DNA of 64,000 nucleotides from Acidimicrobiia bacterium (GTDB lineage Bacteria > Actinomycetota > Acidimicrobiia > Spongiisociales > UBA11373), in the NCBI GenBank assembly GCA_040878325.1, contig JBBDMM010000010.1, forward strand, positions 26,782-90,781, given 5' to 3'. The notes beneath the pieces are model-generated. The model did not search any database. It worked only from the letters and a program-made list of their open reading frames with translations, and was not told the origin of the DNA. Below are positions 16,842-25,617 of the stretch, piece after piece (the stretch's first letter is position 1; each line of letters begins with the position of its first letter). The translations under genes were made by a program, and so were the position numbers.

Positions 16842-18815
16842 GTGACCGTCACCGGGGTCCGGCGCCGTCTCCATTCGATTGCCGCCGTCGTCGTCTTCGC
16901 CGTGGCGATGGGGGGCGTGTCTTTGCCTTTCTTCAAGGGCGAGTTGTTCGGGGCCATCTGGCTGGTCATGGTGGCTTTCTGCCTGCTCGGAGCCCTGGTG
17001 CTGTGGCGGCGGCCCGGGAACCCGATCGGGTGGGTCTTCGCGGGCATGGGCGTCAGCGGCCTGATGGCGGGGTTTGCGCCGGAGGGGGGCGTCGGCGAGC
17101 TGTTCGGCGGCTTCGGCTGGGTTACTTTCATGTTCCTCACGGTCGCCATAGTCCCCATGCTCTTTCCCTCGGGGCGGACCTTGTCCCCTCGCTGGCGACG
17201 GGTTCTCTATGCCGCCCTGGGGTTATACGCCTGCTTCGCGTTCCTCTGGATCTTCCACGATCAAGTGTGCGCCGAGTGGGCGTCTGACGGGGAAGATTGT
17301 GTGCGCACGGTGGACAACCCGATCGGCATTGCGGGCATCGATAATCCGGAGTCCTCCCTGCCGGGGGCGATTCTCGGTGTGGGTCTCCTCGGAGTCGTCC
17401 TCGCCGGCTTGGTCTCGTTGGGTATACGCCTCCGCCGGGCTCGCGGGGTCGAGCGACAGCAGCTGAAGTGGCTGCTTCTTGCCATCGGGGCTCTAGTGGG
17501 GTTCATCGTGTTGGTCGACGTGGTAGCGATCGACCTGCTCGGGTTGCCGGTGCCCGCTGCCGCCTACAGCGTGATCGAAGCCGCAGTCTGGCTTGGGCTG
17601 CCGGCGGCGGCCGGTATCTCGATCTTTCGCTACGGGCTGTACGACATCGACCGCATCATCAGCCGCACCGTGGCCTACGCCATCCTCGTGGCCACCCTCA
17701 CCGCCGCCTACGTGGCAGCCGTGGTCGGCATCGGCGCCCTCGTCGATCTGTGGGGCCCGTCTCCGGAGCAACTCGACTTCAACCTGCCCGTCGTGGCCAC
17801 CGCGCTGGTGGCGCTGGCGTTCCACCCGCTGCGGGAACGGGCTCGGGGCCTCGCCAACCGCCTCGTGTACGGGAAGCGCCGCACCCCCTATGAGGCTCTC
17901 GCCGGCGTGGGCGGCGGCTCGCTCGAAGAGGTGCTTCCCCAGATCGCCCGGTTGGCCACCGAGGCCACCGCCGCCCGCCGGGCGATGGTGTGGCTGTCGA
18001 ACGGGGTCGAACTACGCCCCGCCGCCGCCTTCCCCGACGAGGGTCTGTTGCCGGCGGCGGTGCCGCTCGAGGCGGGCGAGCCCCCGGCCCGCCTCGGCGG
18101 GGGGCACGGCTTCGCGCTGACCCATCAAGATGACCTGCTCGGGGCGATCTCCGTTTACGTCGCCCCGGGCGAGGAGTTGGCGGCCGATGACAGCCGGCTG
18201 CTGTCCGACCTGGCCTCCCATGCAGCGGTGACGCTGCGGGGGCTGCTCGACGCCGCCCCCCTCCCCACGGGGATCGTCACCTTCTTGATGACCGACATCG
18301 AAGGCTCCACCCGGCTATGGGAGGAGGATCCGGATGCCATGGGGCTGGCGCTGCGAGACCACGACCTGCTGGTGCGGCAGACGGTGACGGGTGGGGGAGG
18401 CATGCTCATCAAGTGGAGGGGTGAGGGCGACAGCACCTTCTCGGTGTTCACCGATGCGGCGGGGGCGATCGTGACGGCGCTGGCGCTGCAGGAGGCGCTG
18501 CGCACCCACCAATGGCCTACACCCCGCCCCGTCTCGATCCGCGCCGCCCTCCACACCGGCGAGGCCGAGTTGCGTGAGCGCGACTACTTCGGCCAGACCG
18601 TCAACCGCTGCGCCCGCCTCCGCGCCATCGCCGTCGGAGGCCAGACGCTGGTATCAGCGGCCACCCGGGAACTATCCCGGGAGTCCCTGCCGAACACGGT
18701 GACCCTGCGCGACCTGGGCGAGCGCCCCTTGAAGGACATGAGCGAACCGGAACGGGTGTACGAGGTGGTGGGGGTGGGAGGTGGGGTGTCTACCACCGGT
18801 GGTGTTCTGTCCTGA
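16842..18815 (+). CDS. Membrane-bound class III cyclase with 7-8 TM helices and GAF-like domain
   Basis: A 657-residue sensor cyclase. Residues about 10-310 contain seven or eight membrane helices, 355-470 resemble a GAF domain, and 475-640 form a class III cyclase domain beginning VTFLMTDIEGSTRLWEEDP. The first metal Asp (TDIEGS) and the Asn/Arg of VNRCARL are present; the second metal site is in the variant GEGDSTFSVF rather than GDGF, common in a branch of actinobacterial cyclases. GTG 16842 follows TACCGT (16829-16834) by 7 bases, a leaderless-type start. Probably converts a membrane or ligand signal into cAMP or cGMP; substrate undetermined. Confidence 0.85.
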   Translation: MTVTGVRRRLHSIAAVVVFAVAMGGVSLPFFKGELFGAIWLVMVAFCLLGALVLWRRPGNPIGWVFAGMGVSGLMAGFAPEGGVGELFGGFGWVTFMFLTVAIVPMLFPSGRTLSPRWRRVLYAALGLYACFAFLWIFHDQVCAEWASDGEDCVRTVDNPIGIAGIDNPESSLPGAILGVGLLGVVLAGLVSLGIRLRRARGVERQQLKWLLLAIGALVGFIVLVDVVAIDLLGLPVPAAAYSVIEAAVWLGLPAAAGISIFRYGLYDIDRIISRTVAYAILVATLTAAYVAAVVGIGALVDLWGPSPEQLDFNLPVVATALVALAFHPLRERARGLANRLVYGKRRTPYEALAGVGGGSLEEVLPQIARLATEATAARRAMVWLSNGVELRPAAAFPDEGLLPAAVPLEAGEPPARLGGGHGFALTHQDDLLGAISVYVAPGEELAADDSRLLSDLASHAAVTLRGLLDAAPLPTGIVTFLMTDIEGSTRLWEEDPDAMGLALRDHDLLVRQTVTGGGGMLIKWRGEGDSTFSVFTDAAGAIVTALALQEALRTHQWPTPRPVSIRAALHTGEAELRERDYFGQTVNRCARLRAIAVGGQTLVSAATRELSRESLPNTVTLRDLGERPLKDMSEPERVYEVVGVGGGVSTTGGVLS

Positions 18816-18874
18816 GCAGGGGAAGGACCAAAGGGCGGGGACTGCAGCACCCGGGGGAGGAGCCCCGAGATCAG

Positions 18875-18934
18875 TACACCCACAGCGAGAACGACTACTC
18901 GGCCAAGCTGCTCGGTCAATACGACGGTGGGTTC
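18875..18934 (+). pseudogene. Second decayed internal fragment of a Rossmann-type gene
   Basis: The frame reads YTHSENDYSAKLLGQYDGGF, again matching the YTHSED then SAKLLGKTAVGF core of the Rossmann-fold protein. Nothing else of that gene is present. It lies at the left border of the accessory island. Confidence 0.55.
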
Positions 18935-18974
18935 CGCCCCGTGCCAGATTGGCTCATCTACTGAGATTGCGGAC

Positions 18975-19014
18975 TAATATCATTGTGATTGTTGCTCTCA
19001 TCCCCCATGAGAGC
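18975..19014 (+). promoter_or_regulatory. Candidate promoter and operator of defence operon A
   Basis: A TAATAT -10 box (18975-18980) is followed by a perfect inverted repeat GCTCTCAT (18994-19001), loop CCCCC, ATGAGAGC (19007-19014). The repeat falls in the predicted 5' leader, where it could be a repressor site or an RNA hairpin, about 75 bases before the first gene. No clear -35 box is visible. Confidence 0.45.
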
Positions 19015-19087
19015 GATTGTCACGAAGATCCGAGCAGCTGAATGTGCAATCCTTTGCGTGTCAACGAATCGCAAGGAGGTACAGGTC

Positions 19088-19435
19088 GTGTTCCCCACCC
19101 GCCACGCAATCCAGAGATTTCAGGAACGAGTTGCACCAGTGACAGCGGCCGAGGCTGCCCGACGCATCCGGGAGGCCGCCGCCTCGGCAACGATCCGCAC
19201 CCGTCCGAGATGGTGGACGCCCGTGGCGCCCGCGGCCGGCATCCGCTTCGCGTACCCGCACACTCTGCCGGGAGTCTGCTTGCTGATCCGCGAAGACGCG
19301 GTCATCACCATCTTTGAGCGCCGTAGCTGCCGGAGGTGGCATGCCAGCCGGGCCGATAGTCTCGAGTCGGCAGCCGGCCGCTCCCAGCCATATCGGCGAG
19401 CGGCCCCTGGGCAACGCCTCGAGGAGGCCGCATGA
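19088..19435 (+). CDS. Operon A: small protein of unknown function (115 aa)
   Basis: First gene of a five-gene overlapping operon. The product begins FPTRHAIQRFQERVAPVTAAEAARRI; a His-x(3)-Arg-Phe-x(2)-Arg helix near the N-terminus recalls small toxin or RNase-like families (DUF4258-like), but this is tentative. The C-terminus is basic. GTG 19088 was chosen for an AAGGAGG Shine-Dalgarno at 19073-19079. It overlaps the next gene by four bases (ATGA). Function not established. Confidence 0.6.
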   Translation: MFPTRHAIQRFQERVAPVTAAEAARRIREAAASATIRTRPRWWTPVAPAAGIRFAYPHTLPGVCLLIREDAVITIFERRSCRRWHASRADSLESAAGRSQPYRRAAPGQRLEEAA

Positions 19436-20667
19436 GCGTCGGAGGTTCGGGGATTCCCCGGCTGCAGGACCTTTCATACCTTGAGGCGGCGATGGAGGCC
19501 CTGTCACGAGGGGCGACATTCGGAGAAGTCCGCATAGCCCTTGTTGATTGGGCGCGTGATCTTGAGCGCGCGGCGGACTTCGAAGGCTCGTTCTCGGAGA
19601 AGAAGTGGGAGGGGGTCCGAGCCGACGCAACCCAGTATGTCCACAACGTGGTCGACGTCCTCAAGGAGGGAGTTCGATTGGGATGGATCGAGAAGCCATC
19701 TCAGAGCCTGCCCTCAACGCCGCGCTCCGCCTATCTGCACCTCGCCGACAGGTTCAACCTGCGCCCAGCCGGGGAGCAATGGGTCGCTCTGTTACGCGCT
19801 AACAGGCGTGCCGCTTACGACCATCTGGTGGGGTTGCTCCTCGACGTTCATCCACAGTTTGAAGGATTCCTCCGAGCGGTCGGTGCCCGCGAGGACTCCA
19901 CCGCACCTTCGATGACGGTGCCACTGCTCCGGTGGGACCGACATGAGCACGAGGCGGTCTATCTGGACAACTTGATCAGCGTGACTCAAGCCGCTGTCGC
20001 GGCCGGTTCTGTCGGCTGGTCCGTTCCACCCTCTCGGATCGAGGAGTCAATTCGATCGTATGTGACCCGAATCGCACAGCGCCGTGAGGCTCGTGGCAAG
20101 CCCCAGACACGCCGCGGGTTCCTCAAGACTTGTGAGGAAGCGGCGACGAAGTGCGCCTTCGCTGGGGCGGGCGTTCGACTCGACTACGTCAGCATGGAGC
20201 TGCTGAGGCGTTGGACGAAATTTCTCGGCCTTGCGGACTTCACATACCACGCTCCTGAGCCGTACGCCCTGCGCTTCTGGGCGACCTCATCGGTCTTGTC
20301 GGCAGGCGTTGGAACGGCGATCGCGCGGCGCGTTGGCTCTGAGATCCGCGGGGGAGTGCTAAGAGCCACCATCGAAGCCTGGAACGAGCGGCGAAGCCTG
20401 CCAGGTGCAGCGATGTATGCGCCCGTGTGGGAGTTGCGCGCTGCTGTTTGCTGGCGGATGAGGATCAGTGACACGGAGTGGGACAAGGCGATTTCGGAGC
20501 TTGTCCACGGCGGACATGCTGATGTCGGGTACAAGATCCACCTCGACCGGGCGAGCCTCGGGGCCGTGCCCGGCTCAACCAGACCGCTCGTGATACCGAC
20601 CGCAGCCGGACAACTCCGTGTGTACAACGTTATGACCGTGGTCGCGGACCAAAAGGAGAAGAAATGA
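19432..20667 (+). CDS. Operon A: uncharacterised 411-residue protein
   Basis: Soluble, mainly helical protein with no membrane segment, signal peptide or recognised catalytic motif. Basic patches (RRWTKFLGL, RRVGSEIRGG) would allow nucleic-acid contact. It is translationally coupled on both sides through ATGA overlaps, lying between the small first gene and a P-loop ATPase, so it is probably a structural or recognition partner of that ATPase. Base composition is visibly lower in GC than the flanking chromosome. I do not recognise the family. Confidence 0.65.
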   Translation: MSVGGSGIPRLQDLSYLEAAMEALSRGATFGEVRIALVDWARDLERAADFEGSFSEKKWEGVRADATQYVHNVVDVLKEGVRLGWIEKPSQSLPSTPRSAYLHLADRFNLRPAGEQWVALLRANRRAAYDHLVGLLLDVHPQFEGFLRAVGAREDSTAPSMTVPLLRWDRHEHEAVYLDNLISVTQAAVAAGSVGWSVPPSRIEESIRSYVTRIAQRREARGKPQTRRGFLKTCEEAATKCAFAGAGVRLDYVSMELLRRWTKFLGLADFTYHAPEPYALRFWATSSVLSAGVGTAIARRVGSEIRGGVLRATIEAWNERRSLPGAAMYAPVWELRAAVCWRMRISDTEWDKAISELVHGGHADVGYKIHLDRASLGAVPGSTRPLVIPTAAGQLRVYNVMTVVADQKEKK

Positions 20668-22004
20668 CACACAACACACCACGAACCGCTGGCACCGTCT
20701 GGCTCCGGCGCAACTGGAAGCTCACCGACAACCCCTTCCCCACGAGCGGAATTGTTCGGCTCGGCGGCCTGGATCGTCGTGAGAATGGCCTGCTGTACGA
20801 CGATCAAGTGAACGGCGTCAAGTACACGGAAGCGGTCGAGAAGTTTGTACTCGGCGCGGCGTTCTCAGGTCTCCGATTTGGGTTTCTCTGGTCGATGGGA
20901 TTGGGGGGTGCCGACTCTGAAGCGCGTGGCTTCGGGAAGTCCGCGCTGATGCAGCACCTCGCATGGTCGTTGAATGAAGACTTCGGTCAGTCCGCGTATC
21001 TGTCGTGTGGCCTCGATGAGAGCGACGCGGCAGAGGCACCCATCTGCGGGCTGCTCACGAGCTTCGACACGACGCAGATCCGTAGTCTCGCTGCAGCCCT
21101 CTTCACCGCCGTTGAGTATGCCGTCGACTTCAAGACGGAAGATGATGTGCCAACGCTGGCCGTGCGGCTGAGGAATCGTCTTGCTGCTATCGCGGGCTCG
21201 GACGAACCCTCCGAATTGGTCAACCTCGTTCTTGCGGAGCAACGCAAGTTGCGCGGACGCACGCTCGGCCCACCTGACGAGAAGTTGGTGAGGGCCTTGT
21301 GCGCGGACGAGCCGTCGCTTGCAATCGACTACCTCGATCAGGTCAAGCCGGCAACACGAACTCGCAGCGGTGCGAACTTCCTGTCGACGTTTCTCTTGTT
21401 TGCATCAGCAGCCGGGATGAAGCATGTGCTTCTTTGCTGCGACCAATTGGAGGACCTCGCGTCGACGACGACCGCGAAATCGAAGCGTGACCTTGAGACC
21501 GAACGGTTCCGCGATGTCATTCTCGAGACGCTTCCAATGGCCGACATGCTGGCCGTCGTCGTGACGATGCATCCCCGTGCGGCGCTCGTCATCGGGTCGG
21601 CATGGCAGTTGGCCGATCTCCCGAGTTTCGAGCCGAACGAACTCGCCAATAGGCACCGTGTTGTGGTCCTTGAGGTGTTGAAATCCGTGGCAGAAGCCAC
21701 CGGGCTGCTCCGAACCTACCTAGATGCCGCGCGCAAACCGGACAGTGAGAGGAGTTCAGGCGATCTCCACCCGATGACCCAGGATGCCGTTGATGCGATG
21801 TTCGCGCGCTCGAATCGCAAGCCGAGGGACATCCTCCGGAAAGCACATGGAATATTCGAGTACGCCGCCGGAGAGAACGTCGAAGTCATCGATGGCCACA
21901 TTGTCGCCCAGTACCTCGACGCCCTTGGACCTGACGAGGACGACGCTGACGATCGGCCGAGCCTCGCGGGCCCAACCGGCGCGCCGGACTGGAGTTCGGG
22001 TTGA
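20664..22004 (+). CDS. Operon A: P-loop ATPase
   Basis: A 446-residue ATPase. ARGFGKSALMQHLA (about 87-100) is a Walker A-like loop with G91-K92-S93 but a Glu instead of the usual first Gly; HVLLCCDQLEDLA gives a Walker B with Asp and Glu. The N-terminal WKLTDNPFP motif and overall layout recall AAA/STAND-type ATPases of phage-defence systems. Coupled to its neighbours by four-base overlaps (ATGA upstream, TTGA downstream). Likely the energy-using switch of operon A; the exact family was not identified. Confidence 0.72.
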   Translation: MTHNTPRTAGTVWLRRNWKLTDNPFPTSGIVRLGGLDRRENGLLYDDQVNGVKYTEAVEKFVLGAAFSGLRFGFLWSMGLGGADSEARGFGKSALMQHLAWSLNEDFGQSAYLSCGLDESDAAEAPICGLLTSFDTTQIRSLAAALFTAVEYAVDFKTEDDVPTLAVRLRNRLAAIAGSDEPSELVNLVLAEQRKLRGRTLGPPDEKLVRALCADEPSLAIDYLDQVKPATRTRSGANFLSTFLLFASAAGMKHVLLCCDQLEDLASTTTAKSKRDLETERFRDVILETLPMADMLAVVVTMHPRAALVIGSAWQLADLPSFEPNELANRHRVVVLEVLKSVAEATGLLRTYLDAARKPDSERSSGDLHPMTQDAVDAMFARSNRKPRDILRKAHGIFEYAAGENVEVIDGHIVAQYLDALGPDEDDADDRPSLAGPTGAPDWSSG

Positions 22005-22738
22005 CCGCGGTGAGCTTGGCCGTGTTGTGTAGGGACTTGTTCCTTCTGGGCCATGCGCATGTCGCCGCTGGACAGGCCGGTGAAGGCCACGCCTTTGAGA
22101 GACGCGTGCGACACCATCTGGACGCTTCGGGACTGCCTACGGCTCAGGGCTTTCGCGTACTCGGGCGCCATAGTGTGTCCGGTCTGTACCACCAACTCGA
22201 TGAGCAAACCCGTTGCGCCGAGGCGATGGTCGTCGGGGAATGGAAGGCGTACAGGGGAACCATCCCAAAGAACGACTTGTTGCGTTTCAAGGCGGCGACG
22301 GATGATTATTGGCTCTCGGGGCCACGACCGCCGGATGTCCCTGTTATCAGGGTGTTCGGTGGCACCGGTCGGGTAACCGAGGCAATGCGCATCTATGCGG
22401 CCCAGCACGGCATCGTGGTCGTGACTCCCGACCGGTGGCCGATTCCGACCGTACTGGACACTCGCTTGGTTTGGAGACCTGGCGATCTGGAGCCCGTCAG
22501 CGCGATTGACCACAAGACGATGACGAGCCTCATCCGGCCCCTCGGTACGGTCCTCGCCCAACAGCCAGATGGATCGTGGCGGATTCCTCCTGTGCCAGCG
22601 GCCCCAGATCTTCGGCACCGACTCGACGTGTGGGCTCACCACTCGGATCGAGCATGGGGCTGGTGGGATGACAAAGTTCCTGAACGTTTCGACCTCTTGC
22701 TCGAAGAAGGGGCACGCGGACTCGGGAGGGTCGCGTGA
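22001..22738 (+). CDS. Operon A: putative PD-(D/E)XK nuclease
   Basis: A 245-residue protein with a plausible restriction-endonuclease-fold core: an N-terminal helix with E33 (GEGHAFERRVRHHL), then YHQLDE (D67) and VVGEWKAYRG (E80, K82), the D-x(n)-E-x-K signature. The start is a TTG at 22001 overlapping the ATPase stop. It would be the DNA-cutting effector of operon A. Assignment rests on the motif pattern only. Confidence 0.62.
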   Translation: MTAVSLAVLCRDLFLLGHAHVAAGQAGEGHAFERRVRHHLDASGLPTAQGFRVLGRHSVSGLYHQLDEQTRCAEAMVVGEWKAYRGTIPKNDLLRFKAATDDYWLSGPRPPDVPVIRVFGGTGRVTEAMRIYAAQHGIVVVTPDRWPIPTVLDTRLVWRPGDLEPVSAIDHKTMTSLIRPLGTVLAQQPDGSWRIPPVPAAPDLRHRLDVWAHHSDRAWGWWDDKVPERFDLLLEEGARGLGRVA

Positions 22739-23397
22739 CGCTTCTATCAAAGTGCCGCAAGTGCCGATCGATACTCGCACCATGGGAGGTGGCGGCCGGC
22801 GGCTGTAGGTGCGAGGGCCCGAGAACGAAGAGTCTCGCCGAAGTGTTCTACTCGGTGTTATGCACAGCGCAGGACCCGCTGCCTCGCTACGACATCTTGC
22901 GAATCGCCAAGGCGGACTTCGACACCTTCGCTGGTGACATGACGGCGACCGCCGTTCTGGCTGCCGACAAGCGTTTCGTGTGGACAGGCCGTGGCGTTTA
23001 CGGCCTCTACAGGCATGGCCCGCTGCCGGGAGCACGCAATCTTGAGGAAGTATCCAGACTCGTGTTGGCCGCGGTCGGGACCCTCCACGTTGACAGCCTG
23101 GCGTTCATCCTCAAGCAGCTTGGATACCGTTTTTCACTTGCGTCACTCCGTAACGCGCTCAGCAGATCTGAGTACATCACGTGGAGGGGCGGCTGGCACC
23201 ATGCGTCTAGCGACATAGCGCGCCGGGCCCTTCGCTCCGACCTTCGTGCCGTTCCGGGCAAGGAGGCGGCGGAGTTTGATGAGATCATTGACAGGCTCCG
23301 GATTGTGGGCAATCGCGCAGTCGCCCGGCGCAAGAGGATCGTGAGCGCCCCCCGTACCCTGTCGGAGATCTCCGGGATCGATTGGGGTGGCGCTTGA
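22735..23397 (+). CDS. Operon A: zinc-ribbon protein with HARE-HTH-like domain
   Basis: A 220-residue protein with an N-terminal C-x(2)-C then C-x-C zinc-binding pattern (KCRKCRS, GCRCEG). Two winged-helix-like regions follow; one ends in DKRFVWTGRGVYGLYRHG, closely resembling the HARE-HTH signature of proteins tied to DNA modification and restriction. The basic C-terminal tail (ARRKRIVSA) suits DNA binding. It ends the operon and overlaps the nuclease gene by four bases (GTGA). It may recognise target DNA or sense modified bases; this is inference. Confidence 0.62.
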   Translation: MTLLSKCRKCRSILAPWEVAAGGCRCEGPRTKSLAEVFYSVLCTAQDPLPRYDILRIAKADFDTFAGDMTATAVLAADKRFVWTGRGVYGLYRHGPLPGARNLEEVSRLVLAAVGTLHVDSLAFILKQLGYRFSLASLRNALSRSEYITWRGGWHHASSDIARRALRSDLRAVPGKEAAEFDEIIDRLRIVGNRAVARRKRIVSAPRTLSEISGIDWGGA

Positions 23398-23715
23398 GGG
23401 ACGGTGGGGTTCCGTGACTCGAGATTTCCCAATACGCAGCGAAGCAACTACCGGTTCCATATGGCAACGTCGATAGCGATCATGGGAGGCGTCAAAAGGG
23501 GTGACGCCGAATCGCTTGCTGCCGTCGATCTCTCATTAATCAAGCACTCCCTGAATCCTGCCTACAAGGCCGTCGATAAGGTCATGAACAAGGAGGTCGC
23601 CCCTGCAACACGCTAGACCAAGTCGCAAAGTCCTCGATCTCCACCCGCAATCGCCAGCCCCGGCATCGCGCCGGTCGGCCTGTCTATTGTGCGGCCCGGC
23701 GCGGGAGGACACAGT
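23398..23715 (+). other. Intergenic region with promoter of operon B
   Basis: The 318-base gap holds a TATTGT -10-like box at 23685-23690 and a strong GGGAGGA Shine-Dalgarno at 23703-23709 in front of the next gene. An open frame at 23461-23616 (51 aa, MATSIAIMGGVKRGD onward) has no ribosome-binding site and no family; it is not annotated as a gene. No other structure was seen. Confidence 0.5.
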
Positions 23716-25617
23716 TTGAACTGGCTATGGGATCAGACCGATGCTGGGAAGATCGGTCTATCTGGCGATATCGCGAAACTGTTCCGACACGAGGAGCCCA
23801 AGCAGCCCGGCGTCTTCGCTCAAGATGCACCACCTGCTGCCGCCACTCTGCTTGCCCGCGAAGTGATCCAGAACTCCTGGGACGCAGCGATCGAGCTCAA
23901 GGAGCAGCTAGGCCCCTCGGCGGATCATCAGTTCTCGATCACCTTCGAATTCGCCGACTTGATCGGTGATGAGAAACGCGCGCTAATCGAGGCGCTCGAC
24001 CTGGCAGGCCTGGCCGACCGGGTCGGGCAGATCGATCGCCGGTCGATTGGACTGGGCCAGCACGACTGCCTTGATCAACTCGATGACTCGGGGGCCCCCC
24101 TGAGCGTGCTGAGGATCCTTGAGCACGGTGCCACCGGGATGTATGGGCCGTGGACCCAGAACAAGTCACACATGTATCTGGCTCTCGTCAGCCTCGGGTA
24201 TACCGAGAAGTTGGCTGGCGCTGGTGGGTCATATGGGTATGGGAAAGCCGGATTGATCAACGGGTCCCGGATACGGTCTGTGATCGCGTACAGCTGCTTC
24301 GCCGAGCGGCAGGATGACCCCGGTGTTACCCGGCGGCTTTTGGGGATGACGTATTGGGGCCAGCACGACATCGGCGGTGCCAATTTCACCGGGATTGGAA
24401 GCCTCAGCACCGGAAGAGGTGGCCTAATCGAGCCCCATATCGATGATGAGGCAGACAGCGTCGCCGCCTCGATGGGCTTCACCGCGAGAAGTAGTGATGA
24501 GGTCGCTGGGCTCGGCACATCCTTCCTCCTCATCGATCCAACGGTTGGGCCGGAGGATCTGAGGCGGGCCATCGAGCGATCATGGTGGCCGGCCCTGCAC
24601 GAGGGCGACTTCATCATCGATATCACCGGTGCAGACGGGTCGTCCCACCCGCCGCGCCCGATGCAGGACGAGACCCTGCGGTCGTTCATCGATGCGTGGG
24701 AACTGGCGGTCGGACGCCGAGACGCTCGCCGCGACGAGTGGGCGAGCGAGCTGTCAGGCCCGAGCGCCGCATCCCCAGATGGCGAACGTTTCGACGCCGT
24801 CGGGAACCTGGGCTTGGTCGCGGATCTTTCGGGCTGGTCCTACGCGGACGCGCAGGTCGGGCCCGAGGACGAAGAGGTCAGCCAAAAGAGTCTCGTTGCG
24901 CTGACCAGGGGACCCCGCATGGTCGTTGAGTACTTTGTGGCTGGGCAGAGTCCGCCCTATCTGCGTGGGGCGTTCAGTGCTTCTTCCGAGATAGACGACC
25001 TGTTGAGGCGAACTGAGCCCAAGGCCCACGATTCCTGGAGAACCAAGCCAAGCGACGGGGAGGTCGACCCCTATGCGGCGACTTTGGCAGACCATGTCAT
25101 CAAGCGAATTCGCTCTGCGGTCAACAACCATCGCGGTCGCCTCAAGCCGGCAGTGCCCCCACCCGAGGATCTGAACCTTCCGTTCTTCAATGAGATCATG
25201 CGGCGAGTCATGTCGGGTGCAGGGAAGGGAACTCGACAGCCTGTACCCGAGGTGCGCGAGATTTCGATTCATCTCAGGCAGGGCCCCAGGGAGTCCTCAA
25301 ACGGATTGATCGAAATGGAGGGCACCGCGACGTTCTCATTGTCGGACCATTACGACGGGGAATCGGCGGATGTAGAGGTGTCGATCTCCTACAAGTTCAT
25401 CGAAGATGGCCGCGTCGGGGCGTCGGCGGACCTAACCCTTTCAGCGCCCGACGGTGCCGTCGCCGTTGGGCCTGGGGTGTACCGTGCCAGGCTTGATCGC
25501 GAGAGCACGATCGCGATCGGCTTCTGCTCGGAACCCTATGACCCCCGGTGGTCCGGACGGCTATTTGCCAATGCCGAGATCACAAAGGTTGCTCACTCGG
25601 GAATAGCTACCGAATGA
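23716..25617 (+). CDS. Operon B: GHKL ATPase (MORC/MutL-like)
   Basis: A 633-residue ATPase of the GHKL fold. The N box LLAREVIQNSWDAA has E49, N53 and D56; a degenerate second motif ILEHGATGM (about 134-142) and a glycine-rich lid GGSYGYGKAGL (about 170-180) follow. The C-terminal half (about 290-633) is beta-rich and unassigned. Prokaryotic MORC/MutL-like ATPases are known partners of restriction-modification genes, which fits the methyltransferase and Vsr genes downstream. TTG 23716 was chosen for its Shine-Dalgarno; an in-frame GTG at 23689 overlaps the -10 box. Likely a DNA clamp or conformational switch. Confidence 0.8.
   Translation: MNWLWDQTDAGKIGLSGDIAKLFRHEEPKQPGVFAQDAPPAAATLLAREVIQNSWDAAIELKEQLGPSADHQFSITFEFADLIGDEKRALIEALDLAGLADRVGQIDRRSIGLGQHDCLDQLDDSGAPLSVLRILEHGATGMYGPWTQNKSHMYLALVSLGYTEKLAGAGGSYGYGKAGLINGSRIRSVIAYSCFAERQDDPGVTRRLLGMTYWGQHDIGGANFTGIGSLSTGRGGLIEPHIDDEADSVAASMGFTARSSDEVAGLGTSFLLIDPTVGPEDLRRAIERSWWPALHEGDFIIDITGADGSSHPPRPMQDETLRSFIDAWELAVGRRDARRDEWASELSGPSAASPDGERFDAVGNLGLVADLSGWSYADAQVGPEDEEVSQKSLVALTRGPRMVVEYFVAGQSPPYLRGAFSASSEIDDLLRRTEPKAHDSWRTKPSDGEVDPYAATLADHVIKRIRSAVNNHRGRLKPAVPPPEDLNLPFFNEIMRRVMSGAGKGTRQPVPEVREISIHLRQGPRESSNGLIEMEGTATFSLSDHYDGESADVEVSISYKFIEDGRVGASADLTLSAPDGAVAVGPGVYRARLDRESTIAIGFCSEPYDPRWSGRLFANAEITKVAHSGIATE

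Noticed and set aside
20664-22004. BREX or DISARM ATPase identity for the operon A ATPase
   Set aside because: None of the accompanying BREX (PglZ, BrxX) or DISARM (DrmA, DrmB) genes is present.
23404-23616. Small frame in front of operon B
   Set aside because: No ribosome-binding site, no recognisable family, and it lies in a promoter gap; noted but not called as a gene.
23716-25617. Mismatch-repair MutL
   Set aside because: Length, C-terminal region and the methyltransferase/Vsr neighbours fit a MORC-like defence ATPase; no MutS gene is nearby.
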